Shown here in pieces: positions 33,012-41,140 of a stretch of 64,000 bases of DNA; positions within the stretch are counted from its first letter, which is position 1; every line of letters starts with the position of its first letter. The stretch is from NCBI RefSeq assembly GCF_020523825.1, contig NZ_JAJALK010000024.1, positions 1 through 64,000 on the forward strand. The letters are read 5' to 3'. The position numbers and the translations under genes are program-made. Source of the stretch: Methylobacterium brachiatum (lineage in GTDB: Bacteria; Pseudomonadota; Alphaproteobacteria; Rhizobiales; Beijerinckiaceae). Below the pieces are notes generated by a model that was not told the origin of the DNA, did no database searches, and saw only the letters and a program-made list of their open reading frames with translations.

Positions 33012-36000
33012 ATGTCAGACCAGCATGACCCCATGCGCCATACGGGTGAACGCCGCGGCTCCGTCACGCGAGCGGGCCGCGTCGGAAGCCGGGGTGGCCG
33101 GGCGCAACGCGGCCTCCTGCTCGGTTGCTCGCTGGCCGCTCTCACGGCGGCGCTGGGGCCGGCGGCGGCTCAAAGCGTGGCGAGACGCCCGCCCTCGTTC
33201 CTGGGCCTGACGGCGGCGGATTTCGACACGCCCGAGTATCGGGCTGATTGGGGCCTGGCCCAGATCAACGCCGCGACCGCCTATGCGCGCGGGTTCACCG
33301 GCGCCGGGGTGTTGGTGGCGGTGGTCGATACCGGCATCGACCCGAACCATCCTGAATTCCGCAATCTCTCTAAGCCCGGATTCACGCGGATCTCTCCGGG
33401 CTCGGACGATGCCTATATCTGGAATCCGGAATTCGGCAGTCCGGCCTTCCCCATCCCTGCGCTGACCGACCGGGACGGCCACGGCACGCACGTGTCAGGA
33501 ACGATCGGCGCTGCCCGCGACGGTGTCGGGATGATGGGCGTCGCCTATGACAGCACGATTCTCACCCTTCGAGCGATCGTGGGCAATGACGATGCCAGCA
33601 CTTATGCCGGCAGACTCTATGGCGACACCAGCGCCGCCATTGAGCATGCGACTGCGCAGGGCGCCCGCGTCCTGAATGGCAGCTACGGGCCCAACTCACC
33701 GCCCCCATACATCAAGGATGAATTTGGCAATTGGATCAAAAATCCAGCCTACAAGGTATTCACGATCCAATCCTATAGATTTTCAGACGAAAAAGCGGAA
33801 TACGATGCAATCAAGCAGGCCGCTGACAGCGGTATGCTGCTGGTCTTTGCCGCCGGAAATGATCGGCAGTTGCAGCCGGTCACGTCGGTCAACCCGAGCG
33901 GCTCGGCCCTCTATCCATACATACGACCCGGCAACGCGAGAAGCGGTGTCTACCAATTCCTAGACGATAAGGGTCGACCTATTTCCGATCAAAGCGGAAT
34001 CGATTTCTCCGGCATTGCCGGATCGATCGTTTCTGTCGTCGCCACCGATAGCAAAAACAAGATCGCCTGGTTCAGCAACTGGTGCGGCGTCGCGGCAGCC
34101 TGGTGCATCTCTGCGCCGGGATACGACATCTACTCGACCTGGCCTCAAGGTTTAGGCAAGAGCTACAATACGATCAGCGGCACCTCGATGGCGGCGCCGC
34201 ACGTCACTGGCGCGGCCGCGGTGCTGATGCAGGCGTACCCGTTCCTGACGGCGCCGCAGATCGCCCAGACGATGTTCACCACCGCCACCCCGATCGGGCC
34301 GGCGGAGATCTACGGCTGGGGCCTGCTCAACCTCGGCAAGGCGATCGATGGACCGGGCCAGTTCACCTCCACCTGGACGGTCAACACCACCTACAAGGGC
34401 CAAGCCTATTACGGTCGCTTCGCCAACGACATCTCCGGACCCGGCGGCCTGATCAAGACCGGCGCCGGCATCCTCGATCTCACCGGCAACAATACTTACG
34501 CCGGCGGCACAACCATCAACGGCGGCGTGCTCGGAATCCTGGCCGACCGCAACCTGGGCGCCGCGAGCGGCGGGCTGGCCTTCGGCGGCGGCACCCTCGA
34601 AGTCCTGGCCGACGGCTTCGCCACCGCCCGGCCGGTGACCCTCAACAGCACCGGCACGCTCCAGATCGATACGGGCACCTCCAGCTTCGCGGGGGTGTTC
34701 GCGGATGGGGCCGGGCCGGGTTCGCTCATCAAGACCGGCCCCGGCACCGCCAGCCTGTCGGCAGCCAACACCTACACGGGCAGCACCCTCGTGACGGGCG
34801 GCACGCTGGCGCTGACGGCGACCGGCAGCCTGATCTCGCCGATCACCGTCGGCACGGCCGGCAGCTTCGTGAATGCCGGCACCGCGACCGGCAGCCTGGT
34901 CAATGTCGGCTTCACGGCGAACAGCGGCACCCTCGCGGGCGGCGTGATCAATGCCGGCCTGCTCGCCAGCAGCGGAGCGATCTCCGGCGGGCTGGCCAAT
35001 GCCGGCTACACCGTCAACAGCGGCACCGTCGCCGGTGGCGTCATCAATGTCGGCACCCTGGCCTCCAGCGGCAGCCTCTCCGGCGGACTGACCAATGCCG
35101 GCTACACCGCCAACACCGGCACGATCGGTGGCGGGGTGAGCAACACCGGCACCCTGGTCACCAGTGGAAGCCTCTCCGGCGGCCTGGCCAATGCCGGATA
35201 CACCGCCAATACCGGCGCCATCGGTGGCGGCGTGACCAACACCGGGACCTTGACCACCCGCGGCACGCTCTCCGGCGGGGTGACCAACACCGGCACCCTG
35301 GTCGCCAGCGCCGGCCGGGTCGACGGCGCGATCCGGAACGCCGGCACCGTCGCGGTCACCGGTACGGTCGCCAGCGACGGCACCTTCGCCAACGCCGCCG
35401 GCGCCACCCTGAATGTGGTGGCGAGCGGCGCCTACGGCCTGGCCGGCGCGCTCAGCAATGCCGGTACCGTCGCGGTCGCCTCCGGGGCCAGCCTCTCGGC
35501 CGCCGAGATCGGCAATGCCGGCCTCCTGGTCAGCGACGGCACCCTGAACGGGCCCGTCTCCAACGCCGGCACCGCCCGCCTGTCCGGCCGGCTCAACGGC
35601 GCCCTGACCAACACCGGCGCCCTGCAGTTCACCGGCCCGGTCTCCGGGATCACCGCGCTCACCACCACCGGCCCGCTCGACCTCGGCGGCGGCGCCTTCA
35701 CCGTCGCGAACCTGTCCGGATCGGCCACGGCCGTGCTCGGCAACGGGCAGCTAACCGTCGGCGGCCCCGGCGCGTCCACCTATGCCGGCGCCATCGTGGA
35801 TGGGGGCAGCCCCACGACGCTGACCAAGGTCGGCACCGGCACGCTCAACCTCACCGGTACCGGCCGCTTCTCCGGCCCGACCACGATCCAGCAGGGCACG
35901 CTGGCGCTCAACGGGCTCTGGACCTCCCCCGTGACGGTGGCGGCCGCCGGCACCCTGCGCGGCACCGGCACGATCGCGGCCCCGGTGGCGGTGGCCGGCG

Positions 36001-37595
36001 CCCTGCGGCCGGGCAACTCGCCCGGCACCCTGACGGTGGCCGGCCCGGTGAGCTTCGCCCCCGGCAGCCTGTTCGGGCTCGACATCGACGGGATCGGCAC
36101 CGGCGCCGGGGCGGGCAACTACGCCCGCCTGCTGGCGGTGGGCCCGAGCGGCGCGGTCGCGGCCAACGGCACCCTGGTGCCGGTGCTGCGCGGGATCACC
36201 GGCAACGCGACCAACGGCTTCACCCCGGGGCTCGGCCAGCGCTTTTCCGTCTTGGTGGCGCAGGCGGGGCTGAGCGGCTCGTTCAGCGGGCTCACCCAGC
36301 CGCCAGCCGGCTTGGCCGCGGCCACCCGCTTCGACGCGCTCTACGGGGCCGCCGGCCTCGACCTTGTGGTGACCCCCGCTGCCTACGGAAACCTCGCGCC
36401 CCTGGGCCTGGCCCAGAGCGGCAATGCCCGGGCGGTGGGCGCCGCCCTCGACGTTGCCCGGCCGGCGGCCGGCACCCGGCCCGACGCGGCCCGGGCACGG
36501 CTGTTCGACCCGCTCTACGCCGCCGCCCCCGGCACCCTGGCGGGCGGGCTCGCGAGCCTGTCGGGCCAGAGCTACGGCGACGCGGTGATGGCCGATCTCG
36601 CGGCGCGCCGGCTGGTCGCCGCCACGATCGACCGGCGCCTGACCTCGGGCGGCGGCAGCGCCAGCTTCAGCGCCGGCGGCGCCGGGCTCGGGCCGAACGG
36701 CACCGCGATCGACCTGCGCGGCGCCGCCGGGGGCCCCGACCAGCCGCTGGCCACCGGCGAGGGCCGGATCTGGGCCGACGCGCTGTACGGCTTCGGCAGC
36801 CGCGGCGGCGACCGCGCCGCCGGCGGGGCGAACCTCGATGCCGGCGGGCTGCTGGTCGGCGTCGACCGGCAGATCGGGCGCGACACGCTGGTGGGCGGCG
36901 CGTTCAGCTACCTGCGCGAGACCGGCGCGTCCCGCGGCGCCGGGGCCGGGTTCGGGCCCGGGTCGTTCACCACGGACAGCTACGGCGGCACGCTCTACGG
37001 CAGCACGCGGCTGGGCGCAGTGGTGCTGCGCGGCACGGCCGGGGGCGCCTATGCCGACGGGCGGGTGAACCGGACAATGGTGCTGGGCTCGGCCCCGATG
37101 CGGGCCGGCGGCGCGCCGTCCGGCGGCGATCTCGGCCTGTCGGGCTTTGCCGGCTACGCGATCGCGACCGGCCTGCCGGTGGAACTCGTGCCGGAGCTGG
37201 GTTTCAGCTACGACCGGCTGAGCCGGGGCCGGGTGAGCGAGCGCGGCGGCCTGGTCCCGCAGGTCTTCACCACGGCGGCGCTTGACGGGGCGCGGATCCT
37301 GGCGGGCGGTCGGCTCGCCAGCGTCGCGGTGGATGGAGCCGCGGGCCTGCGCCTCGACGCCCGGGCGTACTGGGCGCACGAGCTGGCGGACACGGCGGCG
37401 GTTGTGCGTTCGAGCCTGTTCGGCGTGCCGTTCTCGACCCGCACCAGCGCGCTGGGACGGGACGGTGCGGTGCTGGGCGTGAGCGTGTCCGGCCCGGTGG
37501 CCGCCGGGGTGTCGCTGTCGGCGAGCTACACCGGCGAGGTCCGCCCCGGCGCTACGGCCCAAGTCTTCTCGGCCGGTCTGCAAGCCGCTTGGTAA
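33012..37595 (+). CDS. Autotransporter subtilisin-like serine protease
   Basis: A 1527-aa type Va secreted protease. The long signal region (residues 1-55, hydrophobic LLLGCSLAALTAALGPAAA) is followed by an S8 peptidase with catalytic Asp106 (VVDTGIDPNHPEF), His157 (DGHGTHVSG) and Ser392 (SGTSMAAPHV). A beta-helix passenger built of NTYTG-type repeats extends from about 465, with a 32-residue tandem repeat block at about 620-760, and the C-terminal autotransporter barrel covers roughly 1240-1527, ending in AGLQAAW. Bases 33690-34150 within the protease are visibly AT-richer than the rest, a sign of mosaic origin. It probably acts at the cell surface or is released. It is divergent from an AraC regulator. 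Confidence 0.93.
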   Translation: MSDQHDPMRHTGERRGSVTRAGRVGSRGGRAQRGLLLGCSLAALTAALGPAAAQSVARRPPSFLGLTAADFDTPEYRADWGLAQINAATAYARGFTGAGVLVAVVDTGIDPNHPEFRNLSKPGFTRISPGSDDAYIWNPEFGSPAFPIPALTDRDGHGTHVSGTIGAARDGVGMMGVAYDSTILTLRAIVGNDDASTYAGRLYGDTSAAIEHATAQGARVLNGSYGPNSPPPYIKDEFGNWIKNPAYKVFTIQSYRFSDEKAEYDAIKQAADSGMLLVFAAGNDRQLQPVTSVNPSGSALYPYIRPGNARSGVYQFLDDKGRPISDQSGIDFSGIAGSIVSVVATDSKNKIAWFSNWCGVAAAWCISAPGYDIYSTWPQGLGKSYNTISGTSMAAPHVTGAAAVLMQAYPFLTAPQIAQTMFTTATPIGPAEIYGWGLLNLGKAIDGPGQFTSTWTVNTTYKGQAYYGRFANDISGPGGLIKTGAGILDLTGNNTYAGGTTINGGVLGILADRNLGAASGGLAFGGGTLEVLADGFATARPVTLNSTGTLQIDTGTSSFAGVFADGAGPGSLIKTGPGTASLSAANTYTGSTLVTGGTLALTATGSLISPITVGTAGSFVNAGTATGSLVNVGFTANSGTLAGGVINAGLLASSGAISGGLANAGYTVNSGTVAGGVINVGTLASSGSLSGGLTNAGYTANTGTIGGGVSNTGTLVTSGSLSGGLANAGYTANTGAIGGGVTNTGTLTTRGTLSGGVTNTGTLVASAGRVDGAIRNAGTVAVTGTVASDGTFANAAGATLNVVASGAYGLAGALSNAGTVAVASGASLSAAEIGNAGLLVSDGTLNGPVSNAGTARLSGRLNGALTNTGALQFTGPVSGITALTTTGPLDLGGGAFTVANLSGSATAVLGNGQLTVGGPGASTYAGAIVDGGSPTTLTKVGTGTLNLTGTGRFSGPTTIQQGTLALNGLWTSPVTVAAAGTLRGTGTIAAPVAVAGALRPGNSPGTLTVAGPVSFAPGSLFGLDIDGIGTGAGAGNYARLLAVGPSGAVAANGTLVPVLRGITGNATNGFTPGLGQRFSVLVAQAGLSGSFSGLTQPPAGLAAATRFDALYGAAGLDLVVTPAAYGNLAPLGLAQSGNARAVGAALDVARPAAGTRPDAARARLFDPLYAAAPGTLAGGLASLSGQSYGDAVMADLAARRLVAATIDRRLTSGGGSASFSAGGAGLGPNGTAIDLRGAAGGPDQPLATGEGRIWADALYGFGSRGGDRAAGGANLDAGGLLVGVDRQIGRDTLVGGAFSYLRETGASRGAGAGFGPGSFTTDSYGGTLYGSTRLGAVVLRGTAGGAYADGRVNRTMVLGSAPMRAGGAPSGGDLGLSGFAGYAIATGLPVELVPELGFSYDRLSRGRVSERGGLVPQVFTTAALDGARILAGGRLASVAVDGAAGLRLDARAYWAHELADTAAVVRSSLFGVPFSTRTSALGRDGAVLGVSVSGPVAAGVSLSASYTGEVRPGATAQVFSAGLQAAW
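34876..35290. repeat. 96-bp tandem repeats in the autotransporter passenger
   Basis: About 3.5 degenerate units encode 32-residue blocks of the form SGxLSGGLxNAGYTANxGxI followed by GGGVxNTGTLxx. Three consecutive full units are SGAISGG..., SGSLSGG... and SGSLSGG..., with partial units on each side. Repeats like these allow unequal recombination and length variation of the exposed beta-helix. Confidence 0.75.
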
Positions 37596-38133
37596 GCCGA
37601 GCGCCCGGCCGCGGTCGCCCCTGGGTGGCCGCGGCCCGTACGGGTGGTGCGATGTTCGGCGTCTGCAGCGGAGCGGGGGTCGGACCCCGGCCTGTCGGCG
37701 GGGACGTGTACCGTCAGCTCCTATTTATTGACATGCAGAGCGCGCAGCTCGGCCCTTATCGCCGGACCGGCGGGATGAAGCGATGCGACTCGGTCCCTTC
37801 AGGCTTTTGCGGGACCGTAGGATCGTCTGTGCGGTCTAGATCGGGGGGAAGCGGTCCGGGGGGCCGAGCGGTGCTCGCGAGATCGTCGTTGTCGTGCCCT
37901 ATGACTGCCACCGCGATGTTTGGGTTCGACGCGGGGGCCTCACGATGCACAGCCCAGCCCGGGCAACGCCGCTCCGCGCCGAGGGACTTGAGCGGCCGGG
38001 CGGTGGCGGCTTCGATCGGGGATCGGGGCGCATGTGACCCAGCGCGTGTATCAACGGAACTAAGTACAACTCACAATTGCATTGCTGGTCGCGGTCGGCG
38101 ATCATTGGCTCGGACCTACGAGCGAGAGCCGCC
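37596..38133. other. Intergenic region after the autotransporter
   Basis: About 540 bases without a convincing gene. A GC stem (GGCCGCGG / CCGCGGCC at 37607-37636) lacks a T run and may still stop or stabilise the protease transcript. The segments near 37720 and 38060 are AT-richer. Confidence 0.4.
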
Positions 38134-38178
38134 GTGCGAGGTATCGAGACCATTCCTCCGGGACATCTTCACGTCCCG

Positions 38179-38481
38179 ATGCTGCGCGAGGCGATCACCG
38201 CCGCAGCGGCCATCGGCTTCCTGGCCGGCGGCGGCGTCCGGATGGTGACTGGTCTCGGCGGCACGCAGAATGTCCTGGTGGGCGCGCTCTATCTGCCGCT
38301 GGGAGCGATCGCTGCGGCTGTGATGGCCGGGTTCGTCTTGAATCTGATCGCCCTGCCCGCCTTGAGCTGGACCCTGCCCGGCCGCAGGCTGCCGGCGAGG
38401 GCCTATCGTGTCGCCGGCGCCCTCTCGGGTTTCGTGGCCTTCTTGGGGGCCTTCGTCCAGTTCGCGCCGGCCACCGTGTAG
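38179..38481 (+). CDS. Small hydrophobic membrane protein
   Basis: A 100-aa protein from ATG 38179 (GTG 38134 would add 15 residues; neither has a strong ribosome binding site). Three hydrophobic segments are visible: EAITAAAAIGFLAGGGVRMV, GALYLPLGAIAAAVMAGFVL and AGALSGFVAFLGAFVQFAPA. A probable inner-membrane protein; no family recognised. Confidence 0.5.
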   Translation: MLREAITAAAAIGFLAGGGVRMVTGLGGTQNVLVGALYLPLGAIAAAVMAGFVLNLIALPALSWTLPGRRLPARAYRVAGALSGFVAFLGAFVQFAPATV

Positions 38482-38549
38482 ATCCCGGCACCGGCCAGCC
38501 GACCCCGGTTGGCGCGGACTTCGAGCGGTAAGTTGGAATGGCGTTGCGA

Positions 38550-38565
38550 TGTTTCCCGTGAAACA
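38550..38565. promoter_or_regulatory. parS-like ParB binding site
   Basis: The 16-mer TGTTTCCCGTGAAACA differs from the consensus chromosomal centromere TGTTTCACGTGAAACA at one central base, and extends as a 24-bp near-palindrome (38546-38569, arms GCGATGTTTC / GAAACATCGC). It lies in the gene-free stretch 38482-38803 with nothing else recognised. No parA or parB is in the window; isolated parS sites occur within some hundred kilobases of oriC. Confidence 0.7.
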
Positions 38566-38803
38566 TCGCGTTGGGCTCTCTCCCTTGCGGCTTCGGTCAC
38601 GCGCGTGAAGCCGACGCCGCGCTCAGCACGACCGTCCGGCTCGTCAAGCACCGGCATGGTCTGTCGCGCCACGCCCCTCACCCGAACCACGCGGGCGTGA
38701 TGGCTGCCCGTCGTAAACAGACCTGCACCGCCTCCTCCGGGCTTGCGCGGACATCGTCCGGCTGATCGAACGCCCCCGAAACCCTCGGGGATGCATCTCG
38801 ACC

Positions 38804-40192
38804 ATGCCACCGACCTCAAGCCCGCTGCGCCTCGCAATCGTGGGTGGCGGCTTCACCGGCGCCGTGCTGGCGATCCATGCGGTACGCGCCTCGACGGGGC
38901 CCCTCGACATCGTCGTTCTCGAGCCGCGGCCCGAGCTCGGGCGCGGCGTGGCCTACAGCACCCGCGATCCCAATCACCGTATCAACGTGCCCAGCGACCG
39001 GCTGGATATCGTCGCCGGCGAGACCGGGGCCGCCACAGCCTGGCTCCACGCGCAGGGCATCCTGCCCGATCCGGCGTGCGAGGACGGCACCGGAGCCTAC
39101 GTGCCGCGGGCGGATTACGGGGCTTATATCGGCGCCGTCCTGGCCGAAACCCTGGCGGCAGCCTCGGACCGCGTGCGCCTGTCCCATCTGCGCACGACGG
39201 CCGCGGAGGTCCGGGGAGAGGCCGGAGCCTGGCAGATCCTGACGCAATCCGGCGAGCGCCTCGCGGCCGACCGCGTCGCCCTATGCTTCGGTCACGCGGT
39301 GCCCGCCCTGCCCTGCCGTCTCGGACCGGGCGTTGCGGAATCCGGCCGCCTCGTCGCCGATCCCTGGGCGGCCGATGCGCTTGCCGGGATCGGGCCGGAG
39401 GCCTCGGTGCTGGTGGTCGGCACCGGGCTGACCATGGCGGACGTGGTGACGAGCCTCGGCGCTGGCGGTCATCGGGGGCCGATCACCGCGGTCTCACGGC
39501 GGGGCCTGCTGCCGAAGGCTCACGGACTCTTCAGGATGGATCTGGACGTGGTCGGAACGCATCCGCCCGCCACCGCTCTGGACCTGCTCCGGCTCGTCCG
39601 GCGGCAGGTCGCGTCGGTCGATCCCGCCCTAGGCTGGCACCCGGTGGTGGATTCCCTGCGCACGGCCTTGCCCGATCTGTGGTCGAGCCTGCCGGCTGCC
39701 GAGAAGCGGCGCGTCGTGCGCCGCCTGCTGCCGTTCTGGGAGGTCCACCGCTTCCGCATCGCGCCGCAGATCGCGGCGGCTTTGACGGAGGCGCGGGCGG
39801 CGGGGCGCCTTCTCGTGGAACGGGCAGCCGTCACCGGCCTGGAACTCGGCGCGGATGGGCGGATCGCGACGCTGTTGCGGCCCGGCGGCGGCGAGACCAC
39901 GCGCCGGTCGTTCGACGCGGTGGTGCTGTGTACCGGGCCGGAGCGCGATGTCTCGCGCAACCCGCTGGTCGCCGCCCTGCTGGCGGACGGCACCGCCAGC
40001 CTCGACGCGGTCGGTCTTGGCCTCGCCGTCGATCGCCGCAGCCATGTGCTCGACAGGGACGGCCGGCCCCGGCCCGGGCTCTACGCCTACGGGCCGATGA
40101 CGCGGGGCAGCTTCGGCGAGATGACGGGGGCCCCGGATATCGCCCAGCACATCGAGCGGACGGTGGGGGACCTGCTTGCCGAGCCGATCTGA
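38804..40192 (+). CDS. FAD/NAD(P)-binding oxidoreductase
   Basis: A 462-aa soluble protein of the FAD-NAD(P)-binding (NAD_binding_9-like) family. Two dinucleotide-binding motifs are visible: AIVGGGFTGAVLAIHAV near residue 10, with RGVAYSTRDPNHRINVPSDR after it, and LVVGTGLTMADVVTSLGAGG near 205. The C-terminal part has VVLCTGPERDVSRNPLVAAL and the final GAPDIAQHIERTVGDL. Members are typically linked to siderophore, amine or peptide oxidation, but the substrate here is unknown. It is followed convergently by an XRE regulator. Confidence 0.85.
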   Translation: MPPTSSPLRLAIVGGGFTGAVLAIHAVRASTGPLDIVVLEPRPELGRGVAYSTRDPNHRINVPSDRLDIVAGETGAATAWLHAQGILPDPACEDGTGAYVPRADYGAYIGAVLAETLAAASDRVRLSHLRTTAAEVRGEAGAWQILTQSGERLAADRVALCFGHAVPALPCRLGPGVAESGRLVADPWAADALAGIGPEASVLVVGTGLTMADVVTSLGAGGHRGPITAVSRRGLLPKAHGLFRMDLDVVGTHPPATALDLLRLVRRQVASVDPALGWHPVVDSLRTALPDLWSSLPAAEKRRVVRRLLPFWEVHRFRIAPQIAAALTEARAAGRLLVERAAVTGLELGADGRIATLLRPGGGETTRRSFDAVVLCTGPERDVSRNPLVAALLADGTASLDAVGLGLAVDRRSHVLDRDGRPRPGLYAYGPMTRGSFGEMTGAPDIAQHIERTVGDLLAEPI

Positions 40193-40224
40193 GGAACGGC
40201 CGGCAGCCGGCGTCCCGACTTCGG

Positions 40225-40629
40225 TCAGGCGTCGGTGCCGGCCTGTCGGAGGGCGGCAGCGGCCTTCACGATCGACAGGACACCGGTGCGCGTCGTCTGG
40301 TCCGTGATCGACCGGAAGGCCGCCACGAGGTCCATGATCTCGGGATCATCGAACAGGCCCTGGATGGACTCGGCGCCCGTATCCTCCGGCGACTTATCCG
40401 CGAAGAATGCCTCGACCGGGACCTTGAGCTGGTCCGCGATCATCTGCAGGCGGCTGGCGCCGACGCGGTTGCGGCCCTTCTCGTATTTCTGCACCTGCTG
40501 AAAGCTGACGCCGATGGCGTGACCCAGCGTGGTCTGGCTCAGACCCTGTGCGGCCCGGAGCGCCGCGATACGGCTCCCGATCGCGCGATCGGCTTCGGTC
40601 GCGAGCTTCGGCTTGGTCACGGTCGTCAT
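40225..40629 (-). CDS. XRE-family transcriptional regulator
   Basis: A 134-aa regulator. An HTH of the Cro/C1 type spans about residues 17-72 (GSRIAALRAAQGLSQTTLGH, IGVSFQQVQKYEKGRNRVGA, SRLQMIADQLKVPVEAFFAD). The C-terminal 60 residues resemble the tail of the common alphaproteobacterial single-domain regulators (SITDQTTRTGVLSIVKAAAA). The target is not known. The ATG at 40629 starts the protein-like sequence; an open frame upstream to 40722 looks non-coding. Confidence 0.88.
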   Translation of the reverse strand: MTTVTKPKLATEADRAIGSRIAALRAAQGLSQTTLGHAIGVSFQQVQKYEKGRNRVGASRLQMIADQLKVPVEAFFADKSPEDTGAESIQGLFDDPEIMDLVAAFRSITDQTTRTGVLSIVKAAAALRQAGTDA

Positions 40630-41140
40630 ATCGCAACAGTCTTTCACGGCGTGCGGCCGAGGTCGGCCGCGATCCACGGGCTGCTTAACTGCATCGCGCA
40701 CGATTGAGTTTCGCACCACCATGCAACCCTCGCTTGTGCCAGCCGCATATCTTGGCTGTATCGACCCGGGACAGTCACTGCGTCAACGCGTCGTCGCAGA
40801 GACGAACGCGCGATCGTGAACCACAGGACCGCACAACCAAGCCGGTTCAGTGCCGATTCCGTATTCAGCTAATCCGGCGTGGTTAACAGAACCTTCCCAT
40901 ACCCACAGCGCAAAATGTCCCCCCCAGGCGGCCCGATCCCGACCGTCGAAGCCCCCTCCCCTTCGCGGGAAGCCGCGGAGGCGGGTACAACTTGGAATGA
41001 GTCCAAGTTATATTAGAATTGCTCCATAACATAGCGGTTGCCTATACCAATACTCTGATGCCAACACGATCACGGCAGCGTGAGGCTGCCGTTTTCGTAG
41101 AGAGCACGGGCGGTCCCGTGCTTGTCTTAGAGGCGTCAAG
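40630..41140. promoter_or_regulatory. Regulatory region upstream of the TonB receptor
   Basis: About 510 bases without a gene. The last 160 bases are AT-rich and hold a perfect inverted repeat AACTTGGA-N5-TCCAAGTT at 40989-41009 and an AT-rich TTATATTAGAATTGC just after it, resembling an operator for an iron-type repressor. The repeat is the best candidate for iron-responsive control of the receptor, but no known box (Fur, RirA, Irr) is matched with confidence. Confidence 0.5.

Noticed and set aside
34082..37285. 1067-codon frame overlapping the autotransporter in another frame
   Set aside because: Arg/His/Gln-rich shadow of the repetitive passenger; no signal, no domain.
38195..38566. Small minus-strand gene starting MFHGKH
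   Set aside because: The start is a translation of the parS palindrome itself; the remainder is a shadow of the plus-strand membrane protein.
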